Source: an uncultured Opitutia bacterium (GTDB lineage: Bacteria; Verrucomicrobiota; Verrucomicrobiia; Opitutales; UBA953). From it: DNA of 16,109 bases. The notes beneath the pieces were generated by a model. That model saw nothing but the letters and a program-made list of their open reading frames with translations, was not told where the DNA came from and did no database searches. The DNA is taken from positions 1 to 16,109 of the forward strand of contig CAIVYX010000048.1 of assembly GCA_903910245.1 (NCBI GenBank). Reading direction: 5' to 3'. A program made the position numbers and the translations under genes. This document shows, piece by piece, positions 6,026-13,547 of the stretch (within the stretch, counting starts at the first letter, position 1; every line of letters starts with the position of its first letter).

Positions 6026-7234
6026 ATGGCGCACGAAAGCAAGCCCTCCTCGGATTCCGGCCGTTATGCGGCCCGGGGCGTCTCCGCCTCCAAAAGCGAA
6101 GTCCATGCCGCCGTCGACCGTCTCGATCCCGGCCTCTACCCGCAGGCGTTCTGCAAGATTGTCGCCGATAACCTAACCGGCGACGCCAGCAAGTGCGTCG
6201 TCACGCATTCGGACGGCTCGGGCACCAAGGCTCTCCTCGCCTATCTCTGGTGGAAGGAGACCGGCGACGCGTCCGTCTTCCGCGGTATCGCGCAGGACAG
6301 CATCGTCATGAACATCGACGACCTCCTGTGCGTCGGCGTGACCAAGGGAGTCATCCTCTCCTCGACGATCAACCGCAACGCCAAGGCCATCCCCGGCGCG
6401 ATTTTGGCGGAGCTCATCAACGGCACCGAAGACGTGCTTGCCATGCTCCGCGAGCAGGGCTTCGGCATCACCTCCGGCGGCGGCGAGACCGCCGACGTGG
6501 GCGACCTCACGCCCACGCTCACGGTCGATTCCACCGCCACCGCGATCCTTAACCGGAATGAAGTCGTGGACGCCGCGCACGTCGTCCCGGGCCTCGTCAT
6601 CGTCGGGATCGCCTCCCATGGACGTGCCCATTACGAGACCTCCGAGAACAGCGGTATCGGCTCCAACGGCCTGACCAGCGCCCGCCACGAGCTCCTTTCG
6701 AAGTACTACGCGGAGAAGTATCCCGAAACCTACGACAAGGCCACCCCGGCTGAGTTGGCCTACTGCGGGCCCCATCGCCTGACGGACCCCCTCCCCGGCT
6801 CGACCTTGACCGTCGGCCAGGCCCTCCTGTCCCCCACTCGCACCTACGCCCCCTACGCCTTGCGCCTGCTCCAGGCCCTCGGCAACCAGCGCGTCAAAGG
6901 CCTCGTCCACTGCTCCGGCGGGGGCCAGACCAAGTGCCGCCGTTTCGGCTCCAAGGTCCATTTCATCAAGGACAACCTCTTCCCGACTCCCCCCATTTTC
7001 GCCGAAATCGCCCGGGTCAGTGGGACGGACGCCAAGGAAATGCACCAGGTTTACAACATGGGGCACCGTCTGGAGGTGTTCGTGGAACCTAAGGACGTGG
7101 AGGTCGCGCTGCGCCTCGCCGCTGAACTTGGCCTAGGCGCGCAGGTGATCGGCCGGACCGAAGCCTCGACCCGACCTGACGGAGCCAACCACGTGACCGT
7201 GATCAAAGACGGACAGGCCCTCGCTTACGCCTGA
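6026..7234 (+). CDS. purM: phosphoribosylformylglycinamidine cyclo-ligase (AIR synthase), long form
   Basis: 402 residues. It catalyses ATP-dependent closure of FGAM to aminoimidazole ribonucleotide, step 5 of purine synthesis, in the cytoplasm. Motifs: YAARGVSASKSEVHAAV near the N-terminus, HSDGSGTK (61-68), MNIDDLLCVG (95-104), GGGETADVGD (141-150), IGSNGLTSAR (about 211-220), then GLVHCSGGGQTK and MGHRLEVFV. It is longer than the approximately 345-residue E. coli type and matches the variant common in Bacteroidota and related phyla. An ATG at 6011 is also in frame with a GGAG 2 bp upstream, but the conserved sequence starts later. A weak promoter (TTGACC at 5986, TATGCA at 6010) would favour 6026. 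No other pur gene is adjacent. Confidence 0.92.
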   Translation: MAHESKPSSDSGRYAARGVSASKSEVHAAVDRLDPGLYPQAFCKIVADNLTGDASKCVVTHSDGSGTKALLAYLWWKETGDASVFRGIAQDSIVMNIDDLLCVGVTKGVILSSTINRNAKAIPGAILAELINGTEDVLAMLREQGFGITSGGGETADVGDLTPTLTVDSTATAILNRNEVVDAAHVVPGLVIVGIASHGRAHYETSENSGIGSNGLTSARHELLSKYYAEKYPETYDKATPAELAYCGPHRLTDPLPGSTLTVGQALLSPTRTYAPYALRLLQALGNQRVKGLVHCSGGGQTKCRRFGSKVHFIKDNLFPTPPIFAEIARVSGTDAKEMHQVYNMGHRLEVFVEPKDVEVALRLAAELGLGAQVIGRTEASTRPDGANHVTVIKDGQALAYA

Positions 7235-7268
7235 GGGGTCTCTGTTCTTGCTTCCTTAAAGTGTCGGG

Positions 7269-7344
7269 TGGTCGGGCAGACAGGACTTGAACCTGCAACA
7301 CCCTGCTCCCAAAGCAGGGACTCTACCAATTGAGATACTGCCCG
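7269..7344 (-). tRNA. tRNA-Pro (anticodon TGG)
   Basis: Complete minus-strand cloverleaf. The acceptor CGGGCAG/CTGCCCG has the C1:G72 pair typical of bacterial tRNA-Pro. D-arm TCTC/GAGT, anticodon stem CCTGC/GCAGG with loop TTTGGGA (anticodon TGG, reading CCA), and T-arm GCAGG/CCTGT around TTCAAGT all pair. Body 7272-7344, discriminator A at 7272, encoded CCA at 7269-7271. It lies downstream of purM, in opposite orientation. Confidence 0.95.
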
Positions 7345-7359
7345 GTACCCGAGCGAACA

Positions 7360-7388
7360 GTCTGATTTTGTGTTGCCGTCCTTGTCAA
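7360..7388 (-). promoter_or_regulatory. probable promoter of tRNA-Pro
   Basis: A perfect minus-strand -35 TTGACA (7383-7388) with a poor -10 17 bp further (TCAGAC, 7360-7365), or CAGACT at an 18-bp spacing. The start site would fall about 8 nt before the mature tRNA. Confidence 0.45.
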
Positions 7389-7393
7389 ACTGC

Positions 7394-7399
7394 TAATCT
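7394..7399 (+). promoter_or_regulatory. possible extended -10 for the LysM gene cluster
   Basis: TGCTAATCT (7391-7399) looks like an extended -10. The nearest -35-like sequence, TTGCCG at 7373-7378, has a short 15-bp spacer. It overlaps the opposing tRNA-Pro promoter, and the leader to the ATG at 7433 would be about 27 nt. Confidence 0.3.
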
Positions 7400-7432
7400 C
7401 CAAGTGTTCCAACCCGCAAAACACCTCCATAC

Positions 7433-7936
7433 ATGGAAAACGACAACATCTCCCCCTCCTCCTCCGAATCCAAGCTCCCGCTTATCGTGGGTATCCTCGG
7501 TTTCGCTCTCGGCACTGCCGGCCTCGTGCTCGGCATCAAGGCCAAGGGCGCCGCTCAGGCCGCCAGCGATGAAGCCGCTGCCGCCACGGTCAGCGCCCGT
7601 GAACTCGGCAACGCCCTCGCCGGCAAGGCCAACACCGCCGATGTCCAAGCCGTCCGTGCCGACCTCGATAAGGGTCTCTCCGACCTCGCCCTCAACGAGA
7701 AGACCCTCGCTGACCAGATCACCGCTCTCCAGAAAGTCGCTTCCGCTCCGAAGGCCACCGCAGGTACCGGCAAGGCTGCGGTTGCTGCCGGCCCCGGTGA
7801 ATACGTCGTCGCCAAAGGCGACACCCTCGGCGGCATCGCCAAGAAGGCCGGCGTCTCGCTCAAGGCTCTCCAGGACCTCAACCCTGGCGTGAACGCGAAC
7901 CGCATGCAGATCGGTCAGAAGCTGAAGACCAAGTAA
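7433..7936 (+). CDS. membrane-anchored LysM domain protein
   Basis: 167 residues. LysM modules bind N-acetylglucosamine-containing polymers, mainly peptidoglycan. The polar N-terminus is followed by one membrane helix (about 15-36, LPLIVGILGFALGTAGLVLG), then an Ala-rich predicted coiled coil (about 40-105) and an Ala/Lys/Gly linker. The C-terminal LysM (124-167) contains YVVAKGDTLGGIAKKAGVSLK, ALQDLNPGVNA and QIGQKLKT at its end. No catalytic domain is present, so it is likely a cell-envelope adaptor or structural protein held in the inner membrane. The Nudix gene starts 8 bp after its stop. A strong terminator-like hairpin lies 93 bp beyond the stop, inside that next gene, so this gene may be transcribed mostly on its own. 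Confidence 0.88.
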   Translation: MENDNISPSSSESKLPLIVGILGFALGTAGLVLGIKAKGAAQAASDEAAAATVSARELGNALAGKANTADVQAVRADLDKGLSDLALNEKTLADQITALQKVASAPKATAGTGKAAVAAGPGEYVVAKGDTLGGIAKKAGVSLKALQDLNPGVNANRMQIGQKLKTK

Positions 7937-7944
7937 TCTCGCGC

Positions 7945-8502
7945 ATGTCGGCGCCCTCTCGCTGGTCCGTCCAGCACGAAGAGCTCCACGCCGACTGCAG
8001 GGTTTTCCGGGTTTACAAGGAACACTGTCATCACCCTCTCGATCAACGAGAGGGTGATTTTTTTGTGCTCCGCTCCGGTGACTGGGTGCTCGCGCTCCCG
8101 ATTACCGAAGACGGCCGGCTCGTGATGGTCCGCCAATATCGCTTCGGCACGCGCGACCTTTCCACCGAAGTGCCGGGAGGCATCATCGAGCGCGGCGAAG
8201 ACCCCGTGCTCGCCGCCGGGCGCGAGACCGAGGAAGAAACGGGCTTTGCCGGTGGCCGCGCCAGCCTACTCGGTACCTGCGCGCCAAACCCCGCTATTCA
8301 GGCCAATCGGTGCCATTTCGTGCTCTTGGAAGGCGTGCGCCCGACGGGCTTGCGCGCCCCAGATGAACACGAAGAAATTCAAGTGCTGGCCGTCCGCCCC
8401 CAAGCCGCGCTCGCGCAGGGGCTCACTAACCAAGCCCAGCATTCGCTCGCCCTACTCGCGCTCTACCGTCTTCGTGACGCGCGACCCGAACTCTTTTCAT
8501 GA
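7945..8502 (+). CDS. Nudix hydrolase, ADP-ribose pyrophosphatase-like
   Basis: 185 residues. Nudix enzymes cleave nucleoside diphosphates linked to another group. The Nudix box spans 79-101 (GIIERGE, then RETEEETGF) and satisfies the GX5EX7REUXEEXGU pattern. Preceding strands, DWVLALPITEDGRLVMVRQYR (46-66), resemble the ADP-sugar pyrophosphatase subgroup, where an N-terminal strand region like residues 7-25 is also usual; that supports the ATG at 7945. ADP-ribose or a nucleotide sugar is a plausible substrate but not proven. The stop overlaps the ATG of the PfkB-family gene by 4 bp (ATGA), implying translational coupling. Oddly, codons 29-40 encode a perfect intrinsic-terminator structure. 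A GTG at 8065, just after it, would give a shorter protein still containing the Nudix box. Confidence 0.9.
   Translation: MSAPSRWSVQHEELHADCRVFRVYKEHCHHPLDQREGDFFVLRSGDWVLALPITEDGRLVMVRQYRFGTRDLSTEVPGGIIERGEDPVLAAGRETEEETGFAGGRASLLGTCAPNPAIQANRCHFVLLEGVRPTGLRAPDEHEEIQVLAVRPQAALAQGLTNQAQHSLALLALYRLRDARPELFS
8030..8064 (+). terminator. terminator-like hairpin inside the Nudix gene
   Basis: Perfect 12-bp stem, ATCACCCTCTCG (8030-8041) and CGAGAGGGTGAT (8047-8058), with an ATCAA loop, followed by an unbroken run of seven T (8058-8064). It has every feature of a factor-independent terminator, yet lies about 85 nt into the Nudix coding sequence. It could end LysM transcription or act as an attenuator for the Nudix and PfkB genes. 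Confidence 0.75.
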
Positions 8503-9443
8503 CCACTCCCACCCGCATCAAGAACAAGGGCCGCGAGGCCGATCCGGTCCTCGTCGTCGGCTCCGTGGCTTACGACAGCATCGTCACGCCTCACGATAAA
8601 GGAGAACGTATCCTCGGCGGCAGCGCTGCGTACGCGTGCCTCGCCGCCAGCTACTTCGCGCCGCCGCGCATTGTCGGCGTCGTGGGCCACGACTTCCGCG
8701 ACCGCGACCGCAATAAACTCGCTAAGCGCGGCATCGACCTCGACGGCCTGCTCACCGATTCGTCTGGTCGCACGTTCTTCTGGCGCGGCCGCTACCACGA
8801 GAACTACAACCGTCGCGATACCGAAGACCTCCAGCTTAACGTCTTCGAACACTTCAAGCCGAAGCTGCCCGAAGCCCATCGCGCCACCCCGTTTGTGATG
8901 CTCGGCAATATCCGGCCCGACCTGCAGCTCGAAGTCCTCAACCAGCTCACCGCGCCGCGCTACGTGCTCGCCGACACCATCGACATCTGGATCGAGACGC
9001 AGCGGGAGAAGCTCGGAGAAGTCATGCGCCGCGCCGACCTGCTCGTGGTCAACGACACCGAATCCGCCAAGCTCACCGGCGAAGCCAACGTGATCGTCGC
9101 CGGCCACGCCCTGCGCAAGCACGGCTGCAAGACCGTCATCATCAAGAAGGGCGAACATGGGGCGGTCCTCTTCCACGAGGAGGGCCTTTTTATGCTCCCC
9201 GCCTTCCCGGTGACCGAGCTCCGCGACCCCACCGGGGCCGGCGATAGCTTCGCCGGAGCCCTTCTAGGCTACCTGGCCTCGGCTGGGGCGACCGACTTCG
9301 CTACCCTTAAGCAGGCCATGGTCTACGGCACCGCCGTGGCTAGCCTGACCGTCGAGGCCTTCTCGACCGACCGCCTGGCCAAAGCCGGCTGCCGGGAGAT
9401 CCGGGCCCGCCGCAAGGAGCTCTTGAAGCTGATTAAGGCCTAA
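8499..9443 (+). CDS. PfkB family carbohydrate/nucleoside kinase
   Basis: 314-residue cytoplasmic kinase of the ribokinase/PfkB family, which phosphorylates sugars or nucleosides with ATP. Signature one: ILGGSAAYACLAASYF (about 38-53). Signature two: DPTGAGDSFAGALLGYL (243-259), with the catalytic base Asp249 and the anion-hole GAGD. VLVVGSVAYDSIV begins the Rossmann-like core. DTIDIWIE and VVNDTESAKLTG match a common bacterial subgroup annotated as sugar or adenosine kinases. Substrate cannot be fixed from sequence; with a Nudix neighbour, ribose- or adenosine-related salvage is a guess. It starts by ATGA overlap with the Nudix gene. Its TAA overlaps the end of a minus-strand gene. Confidence 0.9.
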   Translation: MTTPTRIKNKGREADPVLVVGSVAYDSIVTPHDKGERILGGSAAYACLAASYFAPPRIVGVVGHDFRDRDRNKLAKRGIDLDGLLTDSSGRTFFWRGRYHENYNRRDTEDLQLNVFEHFKPKLPEAHRATPFVMLGNIRPDLQLEVLNQLTAPRYVLADTIDIWIETQREKLGEVMRRADLLVVNDTESAKLTGEANVIVAGHALRKHGCKTVIIKKGEHGAVLFHEEGLFMLPAFPVTELRDPTGAGDSFAGALLGYLASAGATDFATLKQAMVYGTAVASLTVEAFSTDRLAKAGCREIRARRKELLKLIKA

Positions 9444-9643
9444 CCTCGGCGGCGGACCAAGAACCGCCAGAGCACGAAGAGCAGGATGCCCGAGAAGACC
9501 AGGTCGCCGACCACCAACGGCCAGACCCGGGGGAGCTTTTGGGCGAACAGGGCGTAGAGCAGGAAGCCCGCCTGCAGGACGATAACCACCGTCAGGAGGG
9601 GGACGAAGCGGCGGAGCTTCGCGAGGGGATCGGGGTCGCTCAT
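9440..9643 (-). CDS. small two-helix membrane protein, function unknown
   Basis: 67 residues. A charged N-terminus (SDPDPLAKLRR) is followed by two membrane helices, about 13-33 and 42-61, joined by a short loop (AQKLPRVWP), with a basic RRRG end. This suggests both termini are in the cytoplasm. The start codon overlaps the coaX stop by 4 bp (ATGA on the minus strand), which supports it as a real, coupled gene. It is the last gene of the seven-gene minus cluster, and its TAG overlaps the convergent pfkB stop. I do not recognise a family. Confidence 0.75.
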   Translation of the reverse strand: MSDPDPLAKLRRFVPLLTVVIVLQAGFLLYALFAQKLPRVWPLVVGDLVFSGILLFVLWRFLVRRRG

Positions 9644-10392
9644 ACGAAATGACGGCGGTGGGCTTCGGCGAGGCCGAGCAAGGTCAGGTGCGGCTCGTGC
9701 GTTACGCGCGACTGCCAGGAAGCCGGGAGGAAGACCGCGGCGCCGCCGGTGACGATTACCTTGGGCATCGGCGAACCCTGCCGAACAAGCTCGGCACTCA
9801 CGCCATCGAGCAACCCGCCAATCATGCCAGCGAACCCCAGGGCGCAGCCAGCGCGCATCGCGTCGACGGTCGACTTGCCGATGGCCGGACCGCCGAGCAA
9901 GGCGGACGGATCGAGCGCCGGAAGCAACGCCGTGCGCTCATGTAGATACTGGGTCATGACGCCGAGGCCCGGAGCGATGATGCCGCCGGCGTATCCGCGC
10001 TCGGTCAGGATATCGACCGTGGTAGCCGTACCCATCCCGATGATGACCGCCGGGGCGCCGGCGACGAGCTGCGCGCCCACGCAATCGGCGAGTCGGTCTT
10101 GGCCGACCTCGGCCGGCTTGGGATAATCGAAGCCGAGTCCTTTCACGTTGTCGTGACGCAGATGATAGAAGGGACGGCCGCTGCTCAGGAGCGCTGGCGA
10201 GATCGCGGCGGTCACCTTCGGGACAACGCTCGCGAGCGCGATGCCCTGCGTCGGATGGGCGGCGAGCAGCGCGTTCAGGGCAGCGGTCTCGAGCGAAGTG
10301 GTGGGTAGCTCGCCATGGGCGAGTAGCTGGCGTCCATCCACGACGCCCCAATGCGCGTGCGTGTTGCCGACATCGAGACAGAAGATGGACAC
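9640..10392 (-). CDS. coaX: type III pantothenate kinase
   Basis: 250 residues. It phosphorylates pantothenate, the first step of CoA synthesis; the type III enzymes belong to the ASKHA fold and escape CoA feedback inhibition. Motifs: FCLDVGNTHAHWG at the N-terminus (phosphate-binding, Asp6), PAEVGQDRLAD (the conserved GxDR), IIGMGTATTVD (second phosphate motif) and GGIIAPGLG. I chose the GTG at 10392 because it places the DxGNT motif at the very N-terminus, as in the family. A TTG at 10428 would add 12 residues and nearly touch birA. It follows birA by 40 bp and precedes the small membrane gene. Confidence 0.92.
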   Translation of the reverse strand: MSIFCLDVGNTHAHWGVVDGRQLLAHGELPTTSLETAALNALLAAHPTQGIALASVVPKVTAAISPALLSSGRPFYHLRHDNVKGLGFDYPKPAEVGQDRLADCVGAQLVAGAPAVIIGMGTATTVDILTERGYAGGIIAPGLGVMTQYLHERTALLPALDPSALLGGPAIGKSTVDAMRAGCALGFAGMIGGLLDGVSAELVRQGSPMPKVIVTGGAAVFLPASWQSRVTHEPHLTLLGLAEAHRRHFV

Positions 10393-10432
10393 AGGAAAGA
10401 GGTTAGCCGGAAGCGGTCGCGGGCGCAAGCGC

Positions 10433-11422
10433 TCAGGGCTTACGCAGGGTGACTTCGCCAGAAGAGACGATGGTCTTACGGCCGCCGCCCGTGCGGAGAA
10501 TCAAGGAACCCTCTTCGTCGATGCCGTCGACAATGCCTGCGATGGGATCACCGCGGAGACCGACGCGGACGGACTTGCCAGCGAGCACGTCGTGGTGCTG
10601 CCAAAGTTTGCGGAACGAGCGCGACCAGGTGCCTTCCTCGAACTGCTCCCAGGCGTGGAAGAGTGTGGCGATGACCGCGGCCGCCTCGCGGTTAACGTCG
10701 AGGGGTTCGCCGAGCGCCGCTTCGAGCGAGCCCGCGGTCGCACGGATCTCGGCCGGGAAATCCTTGGGTTGGCCGGTGAAGTTAAGGCCGAGGCCGAAAA
10801 CCAGTTCGCGGACTGAATCCGCGTCGAGGCGCGCCTCGGTGAGCATACCGGCGACCTTGCGTCCATCGGGCGACTGCAGATCGTTGGGCCATTTCAGGCC
10901 GAGTTTGAGGCCGAGCGATTTCTCGACGTGCGCGCAAAGCGCCAGGCCCATCCAGAGCGTGAACGGCTTGAGCCGTTCCGGCGGGATAAAAGGACGGAAC
11001 GCGAGGGACAGGTAGAGGTTGCCGGCTTGGGTGCTATGCCACTTGCGACCCAAGCGGCCGCGGCCGGCTCGCTGCGAACGGGCGAGCACCGCAAACGGCG
11101 CTTCCTGGCCGACGGCGAGACGGCGCTCGGCCTCGGAGTTCGTGCTGTCTACTTCGGTCAGCAGCTCAACGGTCGGAGAGACCTTGAGGCGACGAAGGTG
11201 CGCGTCGAGCAACGCCGCGTTGATCTCACGCGGGACGGACTTCAGTTCATAGCCCTTCCGAGTCGAAGCCTTAAACGTGAAGCCATCGGCCCGGAGGCGC
11301 TCGAGCCGGCTCCAGATCGCCACGCGGGATACGCCGAGTTCCTTCGCGAGACGGTCTCCGCTCACCGGTTCGCCGTCGGCCTTGAGGAACGCCAGGAGGA
11401 TGCTGCTATCGAGGGCGGCCAT
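10433..11422 (-). CDS. birA: biotin--[acetyl-CoA-carboxylase] ligase, bifunctional type with HTH
   Basis: 329 residues. It forms biotinyl-AMP and attaches biotin to the carboxyl carrier protein of acetyl-CoA carboxylase. The N-terminal winged helix-turn-helix (about 5-60; DRLAKELGVSRVAIWSRLERL) marks the group II type that can also repress biotin genes. The catalytic core has GRGRLGRKWHS (120-130, biotinyl-AMP loop), LKWPNDL (176-182) and AGMLTE (191-196), followed by GLGLNF. The C-terminal SH3-like domain begins near 270. It starts 4 bp after the nadC stop. No bio genes are in the window, so regulatory targets cannot be named. Confidence 0.94.
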   Translation of the reverse strand: MAALDSSILLAFLKADGEPVSGDRLAKELGVSRVAIWSRLERLRADGFTFKASTRKGYELKSVPREINAALLDAHLRRLKVSPTVELLTEVDSTNSEAERRLAVGQEAPFAVLARSQRAGRGRLGRKWHSTQAGNLYLSLAFRPFIPPERLKPFTLWMGLALCAHVEKSLGLKLGLKWPNDLQSPDGRKVAGMLTEARLDADSVRELVFGLGLNFTGQPKDFPAEIRATAGSLEAALGEPLDVNREAAAVIATLFHAWEQFEEGTWSRSFRKLWQHHDVLAGKSVRVGLRGDPIAGIVDGIDEEGSLILRTGGGRKTIVSSGEVTLRKP

Positions 11423-11426
11423 GACG

Positions 11427-12353
11427 TCAGATCCAATCGAGTCCTATGTCGCCCCACGGCGCGGCGTGGGTGAGGCCACCGCTCGACACGAAGTCCGGCG
11501 CGAGCGCACCGATGAGCGGGAGTGATTCCAGGCTGACGCCGCCGCTGACTTCGGACCAAGCGAGGCCACGGAGCTGTGGGATCGCCTCACGCAAGTCGGC
11601 GAGCGGAAAGTTATCGAGCAGGATGATATCGGCGCCGGCGGCGAGGACTGGGCGAATCTGGTCGAGGCGGTCGACCTCGACTTCCACGAGGAGATCGGGG
11701 CGGCTTTCGCGTGCGCGGTGGACCATTTTCGTGATCCGTTCGCCGACCGTGGCGCCACCGGCCGCGAGATGATTATCCTTCACCATGATGCGGTCGAAAA
11801 GCCCGAGCCGATGGTTATAGCCGCCACCTTGGCCGACGGCGTACTTCTCGAGCATCCGGAAGCCTGGCGTCGTCTTACGCGTATCGAGCAACTTGGTCGG
11901 CGAAGAACCTAGGGCGAGAACGTGCTCGCGGGTGCGCGTCGCCACGCCGCAGAGGCGCTGGAGGAAATTCAGGAGGATGCGTTCGGCGGAAAGCAGGTCG
12001 GCGGCGGGGCCTTCGACTTCGGCGACCTCGGTGCCGGCCGGAACGAACTGGCCGTCATAAGCGAGCGGCTTGGCGTGGCAGCGCCCGCCGTAAGCAGCGA
12101 AGACCACATCCAGCAAGCCAAGGCCCGCGAGGACCATGGGGCGGCGGGCGACCACGCGGGCGCGGGCGCGGGGCGCGCCAGCCAGCAGGGCCGCGGAGGG
12201 ATCGCCCGTCCGCAGTGGGCGCTGGGCGAGGCCTAAGCCGGAGAGATCTTCGTCGCGGGCGAACTCGGCGAAGCGAAGCAACCACGACCGGTCCAACTCG
12301 TCCCAGCGGAGACGGCGGATAAGTCGGTCGGTCTGACCCGGATCGCGCGGCAT
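11427..12353 (-). CDS. nadC: nicotinate-nucleotide pyrophosphorylase (quinolinate phosphoribosyltransferase)
   Basis: 308 residues. It converts quinolinate and PRPP to nicotinate mononucleotide, the last step of de novo pyridine ring synthesis for NAD. Motifs: SAERILLNFLQ followed by CGVAT (about 122-139), LLDTRKTTPGFRMLEKYAV (155-173), GGGYNHRLGLFDRIMVKDNH (176-195) and ADIILLDNF. The length is normal, with a slightly long Arg-rich N-terminus. An AAGGTG 5 bp before the ATG is one of the few clear Shine-Dalgarno-like sites in this cluster. It lies 39 bp after dnaJ. nadA and nadB are not in the window. Confidence 0.95.
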   Translation of the reverse strand: MPRDPGQTDRLIRRLRWDELDRSWLLRFAEFARDEDLSGLGLAQRPLRTGDPSAALLAGAPRARARVVARRPMVLAGLGLLDVVFAAYGGRCHAKPLAYDGQFVPAGTEVAEVEGPAADLLSAERILLNFLQRLCGVATRTREHVLALGSSPTKLLDTRKTTPGFRMLEKYAVGQGGGYNHRLGLFDRIMVKDNHLAAGGATVGERITKMVHRARESRPDLLVEVEVDRLDQIRPVLAAGADIILLDNFPLADLREAIPQLRGLAWSEVSGGVSLESLPLIGALAPDFVSSGGLTHAAPWGDIGLDWI

Positions 12354-12368
12354 GGATTCACCTTATGA

Positions 12369-12384
12369 CCCGACCCCCGTCGGG
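12369..12384 (-). other. small hairpin between dnaJ and nadC
   Basis: CCCGAC and GTCGGG (6-bp stem) around a run of four C on the plus strand (G on the transcript). There is no T-tract on the minus strand, so it is not a full terminator. It could be an mRNA processing or stability element that sets different levels for the chaperone and cofactor genes. Confidence 0.4.
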
Positions 12385-12392
12385 CAAGGGGG

Positions 12393-13538
12393 TTAACGGA
12401 AGAACTCCTTGAACTTCGCCTGCCAGGATTCGGAGACCGGCGCGGCTTCATCACCGCAAGCGGTGGCATAGGCCTTGAGGGCTTCCTTTTCCTTGTCGGT
12501 CATCTTCTTCGGCACGTCGATGTCGACGCGCACGAGGAGGTCGCCCGCGGTCGAACCGCGGAGCGGAGGCATACCTTCCCCGCGAAGGCGGAAGATCGTG
12601 CCGCCCTGGGTACCGGAAGGGATGTTGAGCGTCGTCTTCCCCTTGAGTTTCGGGACGACAATCTTGCCACCGAGAGCGGCGATCGAGAACTTCACCGGCA
12701 CACTGCAAGCAAGGTCGTCGCCATCACGCTCGAAGAGTTGGTGATCCGAGACCGTGATATAGACGTAGAGGTCGCCAGCGGAAGCGCCCCGACGGCCGGC
12801 CGAGCCATTACTGCTGGAGCGGAGCTTGGTGCCCGTGTCGACGCCGGGAGGAATGCGTAGGCTGACCGTAGATTCCGCGACCGTGCGGCCTTCACCGGAG
12901 CAAGGCTTGCAGGGCTTGTCGATGCGTTCGCCTTGACCGCCGCAGGACGGGCAGGTCTGACGCATCTGGAAGAAACCGTTCGAACGGACGACCTGGCCTT
13001 GGCCGCCGCAGGTGGGGCACCGGCTCTTCTTCGAGCCAGGCTCGGCACCGGAACCGGAGCACTTCGTGCAGGCGACGTGCTTACGATAGGGGATCTTACG
13101 TTCGACGCCTTCGGCCGCCTCTTCGAGCGTGATCTTCAGATCGACGCGCAGGTCTTCGCCGGCGTCATCCTGGGTCTCGCTCGCGCCCCCACCGAAACCG
13201 CCGAAGCCACCGCCGCCGCCGCCACCGCCGAACATCTGTTCGAAGATGTCGCGCGGATCGGCGCCACGGAAACCACCGCCCGCCGGGCCGCGACCCGCGC
13301 CCGCGCCCTTGTTAGGGTCGAACGCCGCTTCACCATGCTGGTCGTACAGCTTACGCTTACCGTCGTCGGAGAGGATCTCGTACGCGCGGGAAACTTTCTT
13401 GAACTTCTCCTCGGCCTCCTTGTTGCCCGGATTGCGGTCGGGGTGAAACTCCATCGCCTTCTTGCGATAGGCCTTCTTGAGCTCATCGGCGGACGCGGAC
13501 TTCGCGACGCCCAGCAGGGTGTAATATTCGTCGGCCAT
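12393..13538 (-). CDS. dnaJ: chaperone protein DnaJ (Hsp40)
   Basis: 381 residues. It binds unfolded proteins and stimulates the DnaK ATPase. J domain 1-70 with the essential HPD at 32-34. Gly/Phe-rich linker about 76-120, including a run of eight Gly interrupted by Phe. The zinc-finger domain has four CxxC pairs: C157/C160, C174/C177, C196/C199 and C210/C213. The C-terminal peptide-binding and dimerisation domain follows (LRIPPGVDTGTKLR, FRLRGEGMPPLRG). All type I DnaJ parts are intact. It starts 9 bp after grpE; dnaK is not in the window. Confidence 0.96.
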   Translation of the reverse strand: MADEYYTLLGVAKSASADELKKAYRKKAMEFHPDRNPGNKEAEEKFKKVSRAYEILSDDGKRKLYDQHGEAAFDPNKGAGAGRGPAGGGFRGADPRDIFEQMFGGGGGGGGFGGFGGGASETQDDAGEDLRVDLKITLEEAAEGVERKIPYRKHVACTKCSGSGAEPGSKKSRCPTCGGQGQVVRSNGFFQMRQTCPSCGGQGERIDKPCKPCSGEGRTVAESTVSLRIPPGVDTGTKLRSSSNGSAGRRGASAGDLYVYITVSDHQLFERDGDDLACSVPVKFSIAALGGKIVVPKLKGKTTLNIPSGTQGGTIFRLRGEGMPPLRGSTAGDLLVRVDIDVPKKMTDKEKEALKAYATACGDEAAPVSESWQAKFKEFFR

Positions 13539-13547
13539 CGGGAAAGA

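Noticed and set aside
10393..10428. TTG start for CoaX
   Set aside because: It pushes the conserved DxGNT motif 12 residues inward and almost abuts birA; the GTG at 10392 fits the family.
13195..13260. Gly-codon run as a repeat element
   Set aside because: It is the ordinary Gly/Phe linker of DnaJ.
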